A stretch of DNA of 64,000 nucleotides from Elysia crispata (lineage: Eukaryota; Mollusca; Gastropoda; Plakobranchidae). Location of the stretch: positions 1,350,001 to 1,414,000 of the forward strand of contig JAWDGP010005686.1 of assembly GCA_033675545.1 (NCBI GenBank), in the 5' to 3' direction. A model generated the notes under the pieces. It saw only the letters and a list, made by a program, of their open reading frames with translations. It had not been told where the DNA came from and did not search any database. This document shows, piece after piece, positions 11,701-23,140 of this stretch. The translations under genes and the position numbers were made by a program. Within the stretch, counting starts at the first letter, position 1. Each line of letters begins with the position of its first letter.

Positions 11701-13195
11701 ATTAGCCACATTAGCGTTTATACCCATGTCTAAAGAAGAAGAATTGGAAGAGAAAGAAGCAAATATTGAATATCTCATAAATAAATCAACACAAAGTTTC
11801 AAAGATATAAAGTTAGATGAAAATCTTACGCCTATACAAAAATCAGATATAAGAGACATTTTGTCTAAATTTCAGAACACACTAACAGATATACCAGGCA
11901 GAACTAATGTTTTGGAACATGATATCAGACTCACTGATACAACACCTTTTAAAGTACACCAATATCCCACTCCATTTAGAGCCAAAGATGCAATTGAGAA
12001 AGAAATTGAAACTATGCTAGAACAGGATATTATTAGACCTTCTAGTAGTCCATATTGTAGCCCTATTACAGTTGTAGCGAAACCAGATGGAAGTATTCGT
12101 TTGTGCATTGACTTTAGAAAATTGAATTCTGTTACTATATTTGATAACGAACCCATCCCACAAATGGATGAAATGGTAACCAGAGTTACTAAAGCAAAAT
12201 ATTTCACAAAACTTGATCTAACTAAAGGATATTGGCAAATTCCTTTGAGAGAAAATTGTAAACAATATACTGCTTTTCAAACATCACTAGGATTAATGGA
12301 ATTTAACTACCTACCTTTTGGACTATCAACTGCAGCTCCAACTTTTCAGAGAGCAATGAATAAAGTACTTGGACATCTTAAATTCGTAGCAAGCTATTTT
12401 GATGATGTATTAATTTTCAGTGAAACATGGAATGATCATTTAGAACATATAAGAGAGACTTTAGAAACTCTGAGGAAAGCAAACCTTACAGCGAAACCAT
12501 CAAAATGTCATATAGGATTCAGAACAATTAACTTTTTAGGACATATAGTAGGCAAAGGAAACATTAAGCCAGATCCAATAAAAACAGAGAAAATCCTTAA
12601 CCTCACAAGACCGAAAACAAAAAAAGATGTTAGAAAAATTTGTGGCTTAATAAACTACTATAGGAAATTTATTCCTTTCTTTTCTCACAAAATAGCTCCT
12701 TTAACTTCTCTACTAAAAAAAGAGAACCCAAATCAAATTGTCTGGAATGAAGATTGTGAGATAGCTTTTGAGGAAATAAAACATGCACTAGCTACTGATC
12801 CCATTTTAGCTATACCTAATCTTAATAAAGAATTCATTGTTAGAGCCGACGCTTCTAGCAAAGCTATTGGTGCAGTCCTACTTCAGAAACACAATAACAT
12901 TCTAAAACCTTGCTATTATATTTCCAGGAAATTGTTAGAAAGGGAATGCAATTACCCAATTATAGAGAAAGAATGCCTTGCTATTGTTTTCGCTTTACAT
13001 CATTTCTCCAAGTATCTTCTGATGAATTCGTTCATTATTCAATCAGATCATAAACCGTTAACATTTTTAAAAATGAATAAAACTAAGAATGCAAGATTAC
13101 TCCGTTATGCATTATCTCTGCAGCCATTTGCTTTTAAAGTAGAACCCATTAAGGGGACAGAGAACTGCATTAGTGACATTTTAAGCAGATTCTGA
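8774..13195 (+). CDS. Gag-Pro-Int-RT-RNaseH polyprotein (1473 aa)
   Basis: Single intact frame for capsid and replication enzymes. Residues 25-80 are a highly charged Glu/Lys/Arg coiled coil, followed by a Gag core to about 260. Residues 300-375 are Arg/Asn/Gln-rich and basic; no CCHC zinc knuckle is visible, so this tail may do the RNA binding. Protease: DTG at 408-410. Integrase: zinc finger H629, H636, C666, C669; catalytic D697, D756, E792 (D-D-35-E spacing); GPF motif at 934-936. Reverse transcriptase: KLDLTKGYWQ, LPFGLSTAAPTFQ, and YFDDV with catalytic D1210-D1211. RNase H: D1359, SDHKPL, and the ending DILSRF. The ATG follows a stop-rich leader and is the first in frame. Gag and Pol share one frame with no frameshift or readthrough signal, so Gag excess would need another mechanism. 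Enzyme motifs are gypsy-type although integrase precedes RT. Confidence 0.96.
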   Translation: MDLAAIKQLAEDLNYEGQDLRNFVDKQIQLYEDELNRSSEKDEREERMKKRELDLRERELQAREKEREHEIKLKELELKMKGSKNESNGEETKQGKVNNFTRIPKLPNFNPEHDDLPAYISRFELTASQNRWNEEEKFIGLSNLLTGECLQVLHSLQDKSYNALKDALFKRYKYTEEGFHERFRKTCPKEGEDFSNYVNRLVLGRDRWFESAGVKKDDYKGLADLVLKEQMYESCSAELVTFLKERNPKTTSDIVGLAEQFQTAHPNAKLKKKPSLCALSTKFQERQSRTMDREQDRTRYASAPNYFGRKHYSNIRQPFRPRPNVSQSNFNYRPRRPNQYGNVRPQFQPNFYKPRQQDSRTLNQVRQQFGPRNNNKKAHLSSSLSGDESNIPLFKGLINNIECSVMRDTGCSMSAASASKVLHSQMTNEKVECTLINGQTITQPTAMVDVVTPFYQGKIEVLVFTNCVADLILGNDIDPNTHIKIQGLRNDKHDDNSNRDSYLKHITAPVTTRSQTAKTKEKDKSTIKNSEKKTTSKNNAINMDNNRSKSNPSSQEKSHIFGKFSKEAFQQAQEQDKSLSKLKYLANTGMSGYAFEDGLLIRRFENKIDNQISIIVPSRLRMEVLKLAHDSVFAGHLGIAATKKSLLNRFTWPGVTKDIANYVKSCEICQKHAKKKPKIPLGKMEVITKPFEKVAIDIVGPLPETNKGNSYILTLVDFSTRWPEAIPLKRTKTENVAEALFDIFSRLGIPKVVLSDNGRQLISDSMQETMKMLGVEQKLSAPLHPQSHGLVERCNQTIQKTLVKLSEENPLDWDILLNPTLFALRQMPNTSTGFPPFELMYGRKVRGPIDVLADSCSNHNEENDELIHAYSYAQKLKGIIKKSNKIASHAVKISSQKQKDYADQHSQYRSFKKGQKVMILLPKNNSKIYHNYQGPFQIINKKGDNYFFKINDNIRCYHANLLKTWYDRKPSDNTIKLATLAFIPMSKEEELEEKEANIEYLINKSTQSFKDIKLDENLTPIQKSDIRDILSKFQNTLTDIPGRTNVLEHDIRLTDTTPFKVHQYPTPFRAKDAIEKEIETMLEQDIIRPSSSPYCSPITVVAKPDGSIRLCIDFRKLNSVTIFDNEPIPQMDEMVTRVTKAKYFTKLDLTKGYWQIPLRENCKQYTAFQTSLGLMEFNYLPFGLSTAAPTFQRAMNKVLGHLKFVASYFDDVLIFSETWNDHLEHIRETLETLRKANLTAKPSKCHIGFRTINFLGHIVGKGNIKPDPIKTEKILNLTRPKTKKDVRKICGLINYYRKFIPFFSHKIAPLTSLLKKENPNQIVWNEDCEIAFEEIKHALATDPILAIPNLNKEFIVRADASSKAIGAVLLQKHNNILKPCYYISRKLLERECNYPIIEKECLAIVFALHHFSKYLLMNSFIIQSDHKPLTFLKMNKTKNARLLRYALSLQPFAFKVEPIKGTENCISDILSRF

Positions 13196-13479
13196 TGCTT
13201 TTGATCCTAATTAAAAAAAAAAGAAAAAATACAATAAAGCTTAAATGTGTAGTTGTTTTTCCGGGTATGTGGGGGAAGAAGTGTCACATTTTTTATCATT
13301 TAAACCAACAAATGCTTAAAACAATTTTTTTCTCTATCACGTTTCTCTTTGCCTGGGTGAACCGCCGGTGCAGCTCTGCCACCAGTACTACCTGCCTCGA
13401 CGCTGGGGATCTTCCACAGATGGACGCTGCGCCCACTGCTGTGAAGAACGACCCACAAGACTTCATGAATATAATTTAG
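13195..13479 (+). CDS. Small ORF overlapping the pol stop (doubtful)
   Basis: A 94-codon frame whose ATG shares bases with the pol stop in the sequence TGATG, the arrangement used for termination-reinitiation in some retroelements. It has a Lys-rich start, one hydrophobic stretch (about residues 43-54) and a more GC-rich end. No homology recognised. It may be chance; the region normally holds only 3' untranslated sequence. Confidence 0.2.
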   Translation: MLLILIKKKRKNTIKLKCVVVFPGMWGKKCHIFYHLNQQMLKTIFFSITFLFAWVNRRCSSATSTTCLDAGDLPQMDAAPTAVKNDPQDFMNII

Positions 13480-13566
13480 GAATCTAGGAATTGCTATATG
13501 ATGTATATCCATTATATGATTTGATTGTATTAGAATGAAATTTAAATCGAAATTGTGTAATTTCGT

Positions 13567-13583
13567 AGGGGGAGATAGGGGGG
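13567..13583 (+). other. Polypurine tract
   Basis: AGGGGGAGATAGGGGGG directly abuts the 3' LTR. It is purine-only except for one T, the usual site for plus-strand DNA priming. Confidence 0.9.
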
Positions 13584-14805
13584 TGTGAGTGAAGTTCATA
13601 AGCAGTGGGGGAATGAAAAGCGAGAATGTATGTGCCTTAGCCTTAGCCTTAGATTTAGCCTTGGAACTATAAAAGACGACGAACACGAGGGTTCGCCCTC
13701 TTTGCACATAGCATTTTTTGTTGAGAAAGACAGGAGATTTTACATCTGTAAAACTAAATCGGGAGAGGTGAGAAATTATAAGATCTGGATCAAGATTTTG
13801 ATTTAATTAATATTAACGTAAATTGTAAAATAATAACGAAGTTAGAGATTTAAAGAAATAATTAATTTCATTTCAGAAGTTTTTCTTTATCATGTCTGAA
13901 TCAATGTTGATTGTTGTTAATATAGATCGATTGAATAGCTGATGCTAAATTAAAAACTGTTTTCCTATTCTGTTGCAGGAAAAATTGTAATAAAAATTTA
14001 GCCCCGAACAGAAGAAACTAAAAAGAAACAAAAATTAACAAAATATTATCAAATCTCCTAAGTTTCAACATATGAAATTATTATTGACAAAAGTAAAAGG
14101 GCAGTTTGTTGCTGCGTCAATAAACGAAAAGAAAGAAATTGTGTCCTAAGTGACGAAAAAAAAAAATTTTATACTTATTCTGATATGTCATAAAGAAAAC
14201 GGAACTCATGAACTGATATATAAGAAAAGAAACTATTATATTCTGAAAAGACAATTTTGTTATAAAAGAAAGCGAAGTCAAGAAAAGGGACTATTAAAAC
14301 AAGGATTGGTGTGTGTTGACAAACAAGAACTGGTGTATGTGAACGAACAAGGACTGGTGTGTAAACAAGATCTGGCGATTGGAAGCAAGAAATGGAATGT
14401 ACAAAAAGAAAAATGTAATAATAAGATAAAATATATATAAGAATTAAATAGCGTAGGTTTAATTTATAATTTTGTTTTATAGATATATTTATTTAGTTTA
14501 AGATTATTGTTTTGTTTTTGTATTATGTATAAGGAGGGAATTCATTAGAATAAATATTGGAAATTTAAAATATTGTTGGGTTTTTATTTTGTCACATAAA
14601 TCTATATATATATATATGTTTGTGACATAGTTAAATGAAAATTTATTATAGATTATAATTAACTTAAGTATAAATGATTTGTTTTTATAGAATTTGAGTC
14701 CTTTGCAAGGAATTATAATCAAATTTTATAAATTAGAGTAAAATTATATATCCCTATTAATTATAATATAGTGAGTACATTAGAGAGGGAGTTTAATCTT
14801 TTACA
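13584..14805 (+). repeat. 3' LTR
   Basis: 1222 bp, same length and ends as the 5' copy. Substitutions seen: ATTATG to ATCATG near 13892, AAAATTTTAG to AAAAATTTAG near 13995, and TAAATAATT to TAAATGATT near 14676. TATA box at 13668-13675. Confidence 0.95.
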
Positions 14806-17800
14806 GCACCCGTTGCCTTGCTACTTACTGAGAGACATAATTATTGATGTCTAGGCACGCGTTGCCTTGCTACTGACTGAGAGACATAATTATTGATGTC
14901 TAGGCACCCGTTGCCTTGCTACTGACTGAGAGACATAATTATTGATGTCTAGGCACCCGTTGCCTTGCTACTGACTGAGAGACATAATCATAGATGTCTA
15001 GGCACCCGTTGCATTACTACTGACTGAGAGACATAATCATAGATGTCTAGGCACCCGTTGCCTTGCTACTGACTGAGAGACATAATCATAGATGTCTAGG
15101 CACCCGTTGCATTACTACTGACTGAGAGACATAATCATAGATGTCTAGGCACCCGTTGCCTTGCTACTGACTGAGAGACATAATTATTGGTGTCTAGGCA
15201 CCCGTTGCATTACTATTGACTGAGAGACATAATCATAGATGTCTAGGCACCCGTTGCATTACTACTGACTGAGAGACATAACCATAGATGTCTAGGCACC
15301 CGTTGCATTACTACTGACTGAGAGACATAATCATAGATGTCTAGGCACCCGTTGCCTTGCTACTGAGATACATAATCATAGATGTCTAGGCACCCGTTGC
15401 CTTGCTACTGAGAGACATAATTTTAGATGACTAGGCACTCGTTGCCTTGCTACTGAGAGACATAATCATAGATGTCTAGGCACCCGTTGCCTTGCTACTG
15501 AGAGACATAATTTTAGATGTCTAGGCACCCGTTGCCTTTATACTGACTGAGAGACATAATTATAGATGTCTAGGCACCCGTTGCCTTGCTACAGAGAGAC
15601 ATAATCATAGATGTCTAGGCACCCGTCGCATTACTACTGACTGAGAGACATAATTATTGATGTCTAGGCACCCGTTGCCTTGCTACTTACTGAGAGACAT
15701 AATTATTGATGTCTAGGCACCTGTTGCCTTGCTACTGACTGAGAGACATAATTATTGATGTCTAAACACCCGTTGCCTTTATACTGACTGAGAGACATAA
15801 TTATAGATGTCTAGGCACCCGTTGCCTTTATACTTACTGAGAGACATAATTATTGATGTCTAGGCACCCGTTGCCTTGCTACTTACTGAGAGACATAATT
15901 ATTGATGTCTAGGCACCCGTTTCCTTGCTACTTACTGAGAGACATAATTATTGATGTCTAGGCACGCGTTGCCTTGCTACTGACTGAGAGACATAATTAT
16001 TGATGTCTAGGCACGCGTTGCCTTGCTACTTACTGAGAGACATAATTATTGATGTCTAGGCACCCGTTGCCTTGCTACTTACTGAGAGACATAATTATTG
16101 ATGTCTAGGCACCCGTTGTATTACTACTGACTGAGAGACATAATTATTGATGTCTAGGCACCCGTTGCCTTGCTACTTACTGAGAGACATAATTATTGAT
16201 GTCTAGGCACGCGTTGCCTTGCTACTGACTGAGAGACATAATTATTGATGTCTAGGCACCCGTTGCCTTGCTACTGACTGAGAGACATAATTATTGATGT
16301 CTAGGCACCCGTTGCCTTGCTACTGACTGAGAGACATAATCATAGATGTCTAGGCACCCGTTGCATTACTACTGACTGAGAGACATAATCATAGATGTCT
16401 AGGCACCTGTTGCCTTGCTACTGACTGAGAGACATAATCATAGATATCTAGGCACCCGTTGCCTTACTACTGAGAGACATAATCATAGATGTCTAGGCAC
16501 CCGTTGCCTTGCTACTGACTGAGAGACATAATCGTAGATGTCTAGACACCCGTTGCCTTTCTACTGACTAAGAGACATAATTATTGATGTCTAGACACTC
16601 GTTGCCTTTCTACTGACTGAGAGACATAAACATAGATGTCTAGGCACCCGTTGCCTTGATACTGACTGAGAGACATAATTATTGATGTCTAGACACTCGT
16701 TGCCTTGCTACTGACTGAGAGACATAATCATAGATGTCTAGGCACCCATTGCCTTGCTACTGACTGAGAGACATAATTATTGATGTCTAGGCACCCGTTG
16801 CATTACTACTGACTGAGAGACATAATCATAGATGTCTAGGCACCCGTTGCCTTGCTACTGACTGAGAGACATAATCATAGATATCTAGGCACCCGTTGCC
16901 TTACTACTGAGAGACATAATCATAGATGTCTAGGCACCCGTTGCCTTGCTTCTGAGATACATAATCATAGATGTCTAGGCACCCGTTGCCTTGCTACTGA
17001 GAGACATAATTTTAGATGTCTAGGCACCCGTTGCCTTGCTACTGAAAGACATAATCATAGATGTCTAGGCACCCGTTGCCTTGCTACTGAGAGACATAAT
17101 TTTAGATGTCTAGGCACCCGTTGCCTTTATACTGACTGAGAGACATAATTATAGATGTCTAGGCACCCGTTGCCTTGCTACAGAGAGACATAATCATAGA
17201 TGTCTAGGCACCCGTCGCATTACTACTGACTGAGAGACATAATTATTGATGTCTAGGCACCCGTTGCCTTGCTACTTACTGAGAGACATAATTATTGATG
17301 TGTAGGCACTGTTGCCTTGCTACTGACTGAGAGACATAATTATTGATGTCTAAACACCCGTTGCTTTTATACTGACTGAGAGACATAATTATAGATGTCT
17401 AGGCACCCGTTGCCTTTATACTTACTGAGAGACATAATTATTGATGTCTAGGCACCCGCTGCCTTGCTACTTACTGAGAGACATAATTATTGATGTCTAG
17501 GCACCCGTTTCCTTGCTACTTACTGAGAGACATAATTATTGATATCTAGGCACGCGTTGCCTTGCTACTGACTGAGAGACATAATTATTGATGTCTAGGC
17601 ACGCGTTGCCTTGCTACTTACTGAGAGACATAATTATTGATGTTTAGGCACCCGTTGCCTTGCTACTTACTGAGAGACATAATTATTGATGTCTAGGCAC
17701 GCGTTGCCTTGCTACTTACTGAGAGACATAATTATTGATGTCTAGGCACCCGTTGCCTTGCTACTTACTGAGAGACATAATTATTGATGTCTAGGCACGC

Positions 17801-20800
17801 GTTGCCTTGCTACTGACTGAGAGACATAATTATTGATGTCTAGGCACCCGTTGCCTTGCTACTGACTGAGAGACATAATCATAGATGTCTAGACACCCGT
17901 TGCCTTGCTACTGACTGAGAGACATAATCATAGATGTCTAGGCACCCGTTGCATTACTACTGACTGAGAGACATAATCATAGATGTCTAGTCACCCGTTG
18001 CCTTGCTACTGACTGAGAGACATAATCATAGATGTCTAGGCACCCGTTGCATTACTACTGACTGAGAGACATAATCATAGATGTCTAGGCACCCGTTGAC
18101 TTGCTACTGACTGAGAGACATAATTATTGATGTCTAGGCACCCGTTGTATTACTACTGACTGAGAGACATAATTATTGATGTCTAGGCACCCGTTGCCTT
18201 GCTACTTACTGAGAGACATAATTATTGATGTCTAGGCACGCGTTGCCTTGCTACTGACTGAGAGACATAATTATTGATGTCTAGGCACCCGTTGCCTTGC
18301 TACTGACTGAGAGACATAATTATTGATGTCTAGGCACCCGTTGCCTTGCTACTGACTGAGAGACATAATCATAGATGTCTAGGCACCCGTTGCATTACTA
18401 CTGACTGAGAGACATAATCATAGATGTCTAGGCACCTGTTGCCTTGCTACTGACTGAGAGACATAATCATAGATATCTAGGCACCCGTTGCCTTACTACT
18501 GAGAGACATAATCATAGATGTCTAGGCACCCGTTGCCTTGCTACTGACTGAGAGACATAATCGTAGATGTCTAGACACCCGTTGCCTTTCTACTGACTAA
18601 GAGACATAATTATTGATGTCTAGACACTCGTTGCCTTTCTACTGACTGAGAGACATTAACATAGATGTCTAGGCACCCGTTGCCTTGATACTGACTGAGA
18701 GACATAATTATTGATGTCTAGACACTCGTTGCCTTGCTACTGACTGAGAGACATAATCATAGATGTCTAGGCACCCATTGCCTTGCTACTGACTGAGAGA
18801 CATAATTATTGATGTCTAGGCACCCGTTGCATTACTACTGACTGAGAGACATAATCATAGATGTCTAGGCACCCGTTGCCTTGCTACTGACTGAGAGACA
18901 TAATCATAGATATCTAGGCACCCGTTGCCTTACTACTGAGAGACATAATCATAGATGTCTAGGCACCCGTTGCCTTGCTTCTGAGATACATAATCATAGA
19001 TGTCTAGGCACCCGTTGCCTTGCTACTGAGAGACATAATTTTAGATGTCTAGGCACCCGTTGCCTTGCTACTGAAAGACATAATCATAGATGTCTAGGCA
19101 CCCGTTGCCTTGCTACTGAGAGACATAATTTTAGATGTCTAGGCACCCGTTGCCTTTATACTGACTGAGAGACATAATTATAGATGTCTAGGCACCCGTT
19201 GCCTTGCTACAGAGAGACATAATCATAGATGTCTAGGCACCCGTCGCATTACTACTGACTGAGAGACATAATTATTGATGTCTAGGCACCCGTTGCCTTG
19301 CTACTTACTGAGAGACATAATTATTGATGTGTAGGCACTGTTGCCTTGCTACTGACTGAGAGACATAATTATTGATGTCTAAACACCCGTTGCTTTTATA
19401 CTGACTGAGAGACATAATTATAGATGTCTAGGCACCCGTTGCCTTTATACTTACTGAGAGACATAATTATTGATGTCTAGGCACCCGCTGCCTTGCTACT
19501 TACTGAGAGACATAATTATTGATGTCTAGGCACCCGTTGCCTTGCTACTTACTGAGAGACATAATTATTGATGTCTAGGCACGCGTTGCCTTGCTACTGA
19601 CTGAGAGACATAATTATTGATGTCTAGGCACGCGTTGCCTTGCTACTTACTGAGAGACATAATTATTGATGTTTAGGCACCCGTTGCCTTGCTACTTACT
19701 GAGAGACATAATTATTGATGTCTAGGCACGCGTTGCCTTGCTACTTACTGAGAGACATAATTATTGATGTCTAGGCACCCGTTGCCTTGCTACTTACTGA
19801 GAGACATAATTATTGATGTCTAGGCACGCGTTGCCTTGCTACTGACTGAGAGACATAATTATTGATGTCTAGGCACCCGTTGCCTTGCTACTGACTGAGA
19901 GACATAATCATAGATGTCTAGACACCCGTTGCCTTGCTACTGACTGAGAGACATAATCATAGATGTCTAGGCACCCGTTGCATTACTACTGACTGAGAGA
20001 CATAATCATAGATGTCTAGGCACCCGTTGCCTTGCTACTGACTGAGAGACATAATCATAGATATCTAGGCACCCGTTGCCTTACTACTGAGAGACATAAT
20101 CATAGATGTCTAGGCACCCGTTGCCTTGCTTCTGAGATACATAATCATAGATGTCTAGGCACCCGTTGCCTTGCTACTGAGAGACATAATTTTAGATGTC
20201 TAGGCACCCGTTGCCTTGCTACTGAAAGACATAATCATAGATGTCTAGGCACCCGTTGCCTTGCTACTGAGAGACATAATTTTAGATGTCTAGGGCACCC
20301 ACCCGTTGCCTTTATACTGACTGAGAGACATAATTTTAGATGTCTAGGCACCCGTTGCCTTGCTACAGAGAGACATAATCATAGATGTCTAGGCACCCGT
20401 CGCATTACTACTGACTGAGAGACATAATTATTGATGTCTAGGCACCCGTTGCCTTGCTACTTACTGAGAGACATAATTATTGATGTGTAGGCACTGTTGC
20501 CTTGCTACTGACTGAGAGACATAATTATTGATGTCTAAACACCCGTTGCTTTTATACTGACTGAGAGACATAATTATAGATGTCTAGGCACCCGTTGCCT
20601 TTATACTTACTGAGAGACATAATTATTGATGTCTAGGCACCCGCTGCCTTGCTACTTACTGAGAGACATAATTATTGATGTCTAGGCACCCGTTGCCTTG
20701 CTACTTACTGAGAGACATAATTATTGATGTCTAGGCACGCGTTGCCTTGCTACTGACTGAGAGACATAATTATTGATGTCTAGGCACGCGTTGCCTTGCT

Positions 20801-23140
20801 ACTTACTGAGAGACATAATTATTGATGTTTAGGCACCCGTTGCCTTGCTACTTACTGAGAGACATAATTATTGATGTCTAGGCACGCGTTGCCTTGCTAC
20901 TTACTGAGAGACATAATTATTGATGTCTAGGCACCCGTTGCCTTGCTACTTACTGAGAGACATAATTATTGATGTCTAGGCACGCGTTGCCTTGCTACTG
21001 ACTGAGAGACATAATTATTGATGTCTAGGCACCCGTTGCCTTGCTACTGACTGAGAGACATAATCATAGATGTCTAGACACCCGTTGCCTTGCTACTGAC
21101 TGAGAGACATAATCATAGATGTCTAGGCACCCGTTGCATTACTACTGACTGAGAGACATAATCATAGATGTCTAGTCACCCGTTGCCTTGCTACTGACTG
21201 AGAGACATAATCATAGATGTCTAGGCACCCGTTGCATTACTTCTGACTGAGAGACATAATCATAGATGTCTAGGCACCCGTTGACTTGCTACTGACTGAG
21301 AGACATAATTATTGGTGTCTAGGCACCCGTTGCATTACTATTGACTGAGAGACATAATCATAGATGTCTAGGCACCCGTTGCATTACTACTGACTGAGAG
21401 ACATAATCATAGATGTCTAGGCACCCGTTGCATTACTACTGACTGAGAGACATAATCATAGATGTCTAGGCACCCGTTGCCTTGCTACTGAGATACATAA
21501 TCATAGATGTCTAGGCACCCGTTGCCTTGCTACTGAGAGACATAATTTTAGATGTCTAGGCACCCGTTGCCTTGCTACTGAGAGACATAATCATAGATGT
21601 CTAGGCACCCGTTGCCTTGCTACTGAGAGACATAATTTTAGATGTCTAGGCACCCGTTGCCTTTATACTGACTGAGAGACATAATTATAGATGTCTAGGC
21701 ACCCGTTGCCTTGCTACAGAGAGACATAATCATAGATGTCTAGGCACCCGTCGCATTACTACTGACTGAGAGACATAATTATTGATGTCTAGGCACCCGT
21801 TGCCTTGCTACTTACTGAGAGACATAATTATTGATGTCTAGGCACCTGTTGCCTTGCTACTGACTGAGAGACATAATTATTGATGTCTAAACACCCGTTG
21901 CCTTTATACTGACTGAGAGACATAATTATAGATGTCTAGGCACCCGTTGCCTTTATACTTGCTGAGAGACATAATTATTGATGTCTAGGCACCCGTTGCC
22001 TTGCTACTGACTGAGAGACATAATCATAGATGTCTAGACACCCGTTGCCTTGCTACTGACTGAGAGACATAATCATAGATGTCTAGGCACCCGTTGCATT
22101 ACTACTGACTGAGAGACATAATCATAGATGTCTAGGCACCCGTTGCCTTGCTACTGACTGAGAGACATAATCATAGATATCTAGGCACCCGTTGCCTTAC
22201 TACTGAGAGACATAATCATAGATGTCTAGGCACCCGTTGCCTTTATACTGACTGAGAGACATAATTATAGATATCTAGGCACCCGTTGCCTTACTACTGA
22301 GAGACATAATCATAGATGTCTAGGCACCCGTTGCCTTGCTACTGACTGAGAGACATAATCATAGATGTCTAGGCACCCGTTGCATTACTACTGACTGAGA
22401 GACATAATCATAGATTTCTAGGCACCCGTTGCCTTGCTACTGACTGAGAGACATAATCATAGATGTCTAGGAACCCGTTGCATTACTACTGACTGAGAGA
22501 CATAATCATAGATGTCTAGGCACCCGTTGCCTTGCTACTGACTGAGAGACATAATTATTGGTGTCTAGGCACCCGTTGCATTACTATTGACTGAGAGACA
22601 TAATCATAGATGTCTAGGCACCCGTTGCATTACTACTGACTGAGAGACATAATCATAGATGTCTAGGCACCCGTTGCATTACTACTGACTGAGAGACATA
22701 ATCATAGATGTCTAGGCACCCGTTGCCTTGCTACTGACTGAGATACATAATCATAGATGTCTAGGCACCCGTTGCCTTGCTACTGACTGAGATACATAAT
22801 CATAGATGTCTAGACACCCGTTGCCTTGCTACTTACTGAGAGACATAATCATAGATGTCTAGGCACCCGTTGCCTTGCTACTGACTGAGAGACATAATCA
22901 TAGATGTCTAGACACCCGTTGCCTTGCTACTGACTGAGAGACATAATTATAGATATCTAGGCACCCGTTGCCTTGCTACTTACTGAGAGACATAATCATA
23001 GATGTCTAGACACCCGTTGCCTTGCTACTGACTGAGAGACATAATTATAGATATCTAGGCACCCGTTGCCTTGCTACTCACTGAGAGACATAATTATAGA
23101 TGTCTAAACACCCGTTGCCTTTCTTCTAATGGAGAGAATG
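14806..23140. repeat. 49-bp minisatellite, right part
   Basis: About 170 further units of the array that begins at 1705, in the same orientation and register. Most units have TGTCTAGGCAC. Runs of 45-bp units create open frames at 16852-17139, 18881-19168 and 20032-20418. The first two encode the same peptide and are 2029 bp apart, showing higher-order duplication. The last unit decays at CTTTCTTCTAATGG near 23130. Confidence 0.97.

Larger units (their letters stand above)
5206..14805 (+). mobile_element. Complete Gmr1-like Ty3/gypsy LTR retrotransposon
   Basis: A 9600-bp element bounded by two 1222-bp direct repeats that start TG and end CA. It is flanked by the 5-bp duplication GCACC (5201-5205 and 14806-14810). 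PBS, polypurine tract and an uninterrupted gag-pol frame are all present. Deleting the element and one GCACC restores a perfect 49-bp satellite unit, so it inserted into the array. Only three LTR mismatches were seen in 1222 bp, which implies recent insertion. Pol order is protease, integrase, reverse transcriptase, RNase H. In established knowledge, gypsy-type enzymes in this copia-type order define Gmr1-like elements. No envelope gene was recognised. Confidence 0.96.

Noticed and set aside
13300..13707. 135-codon minus frame spanning the 3' LTR border
   Set aside because: Antisense to the element, crosses the polypurine tract, and half of it is repeated in the other LTR.
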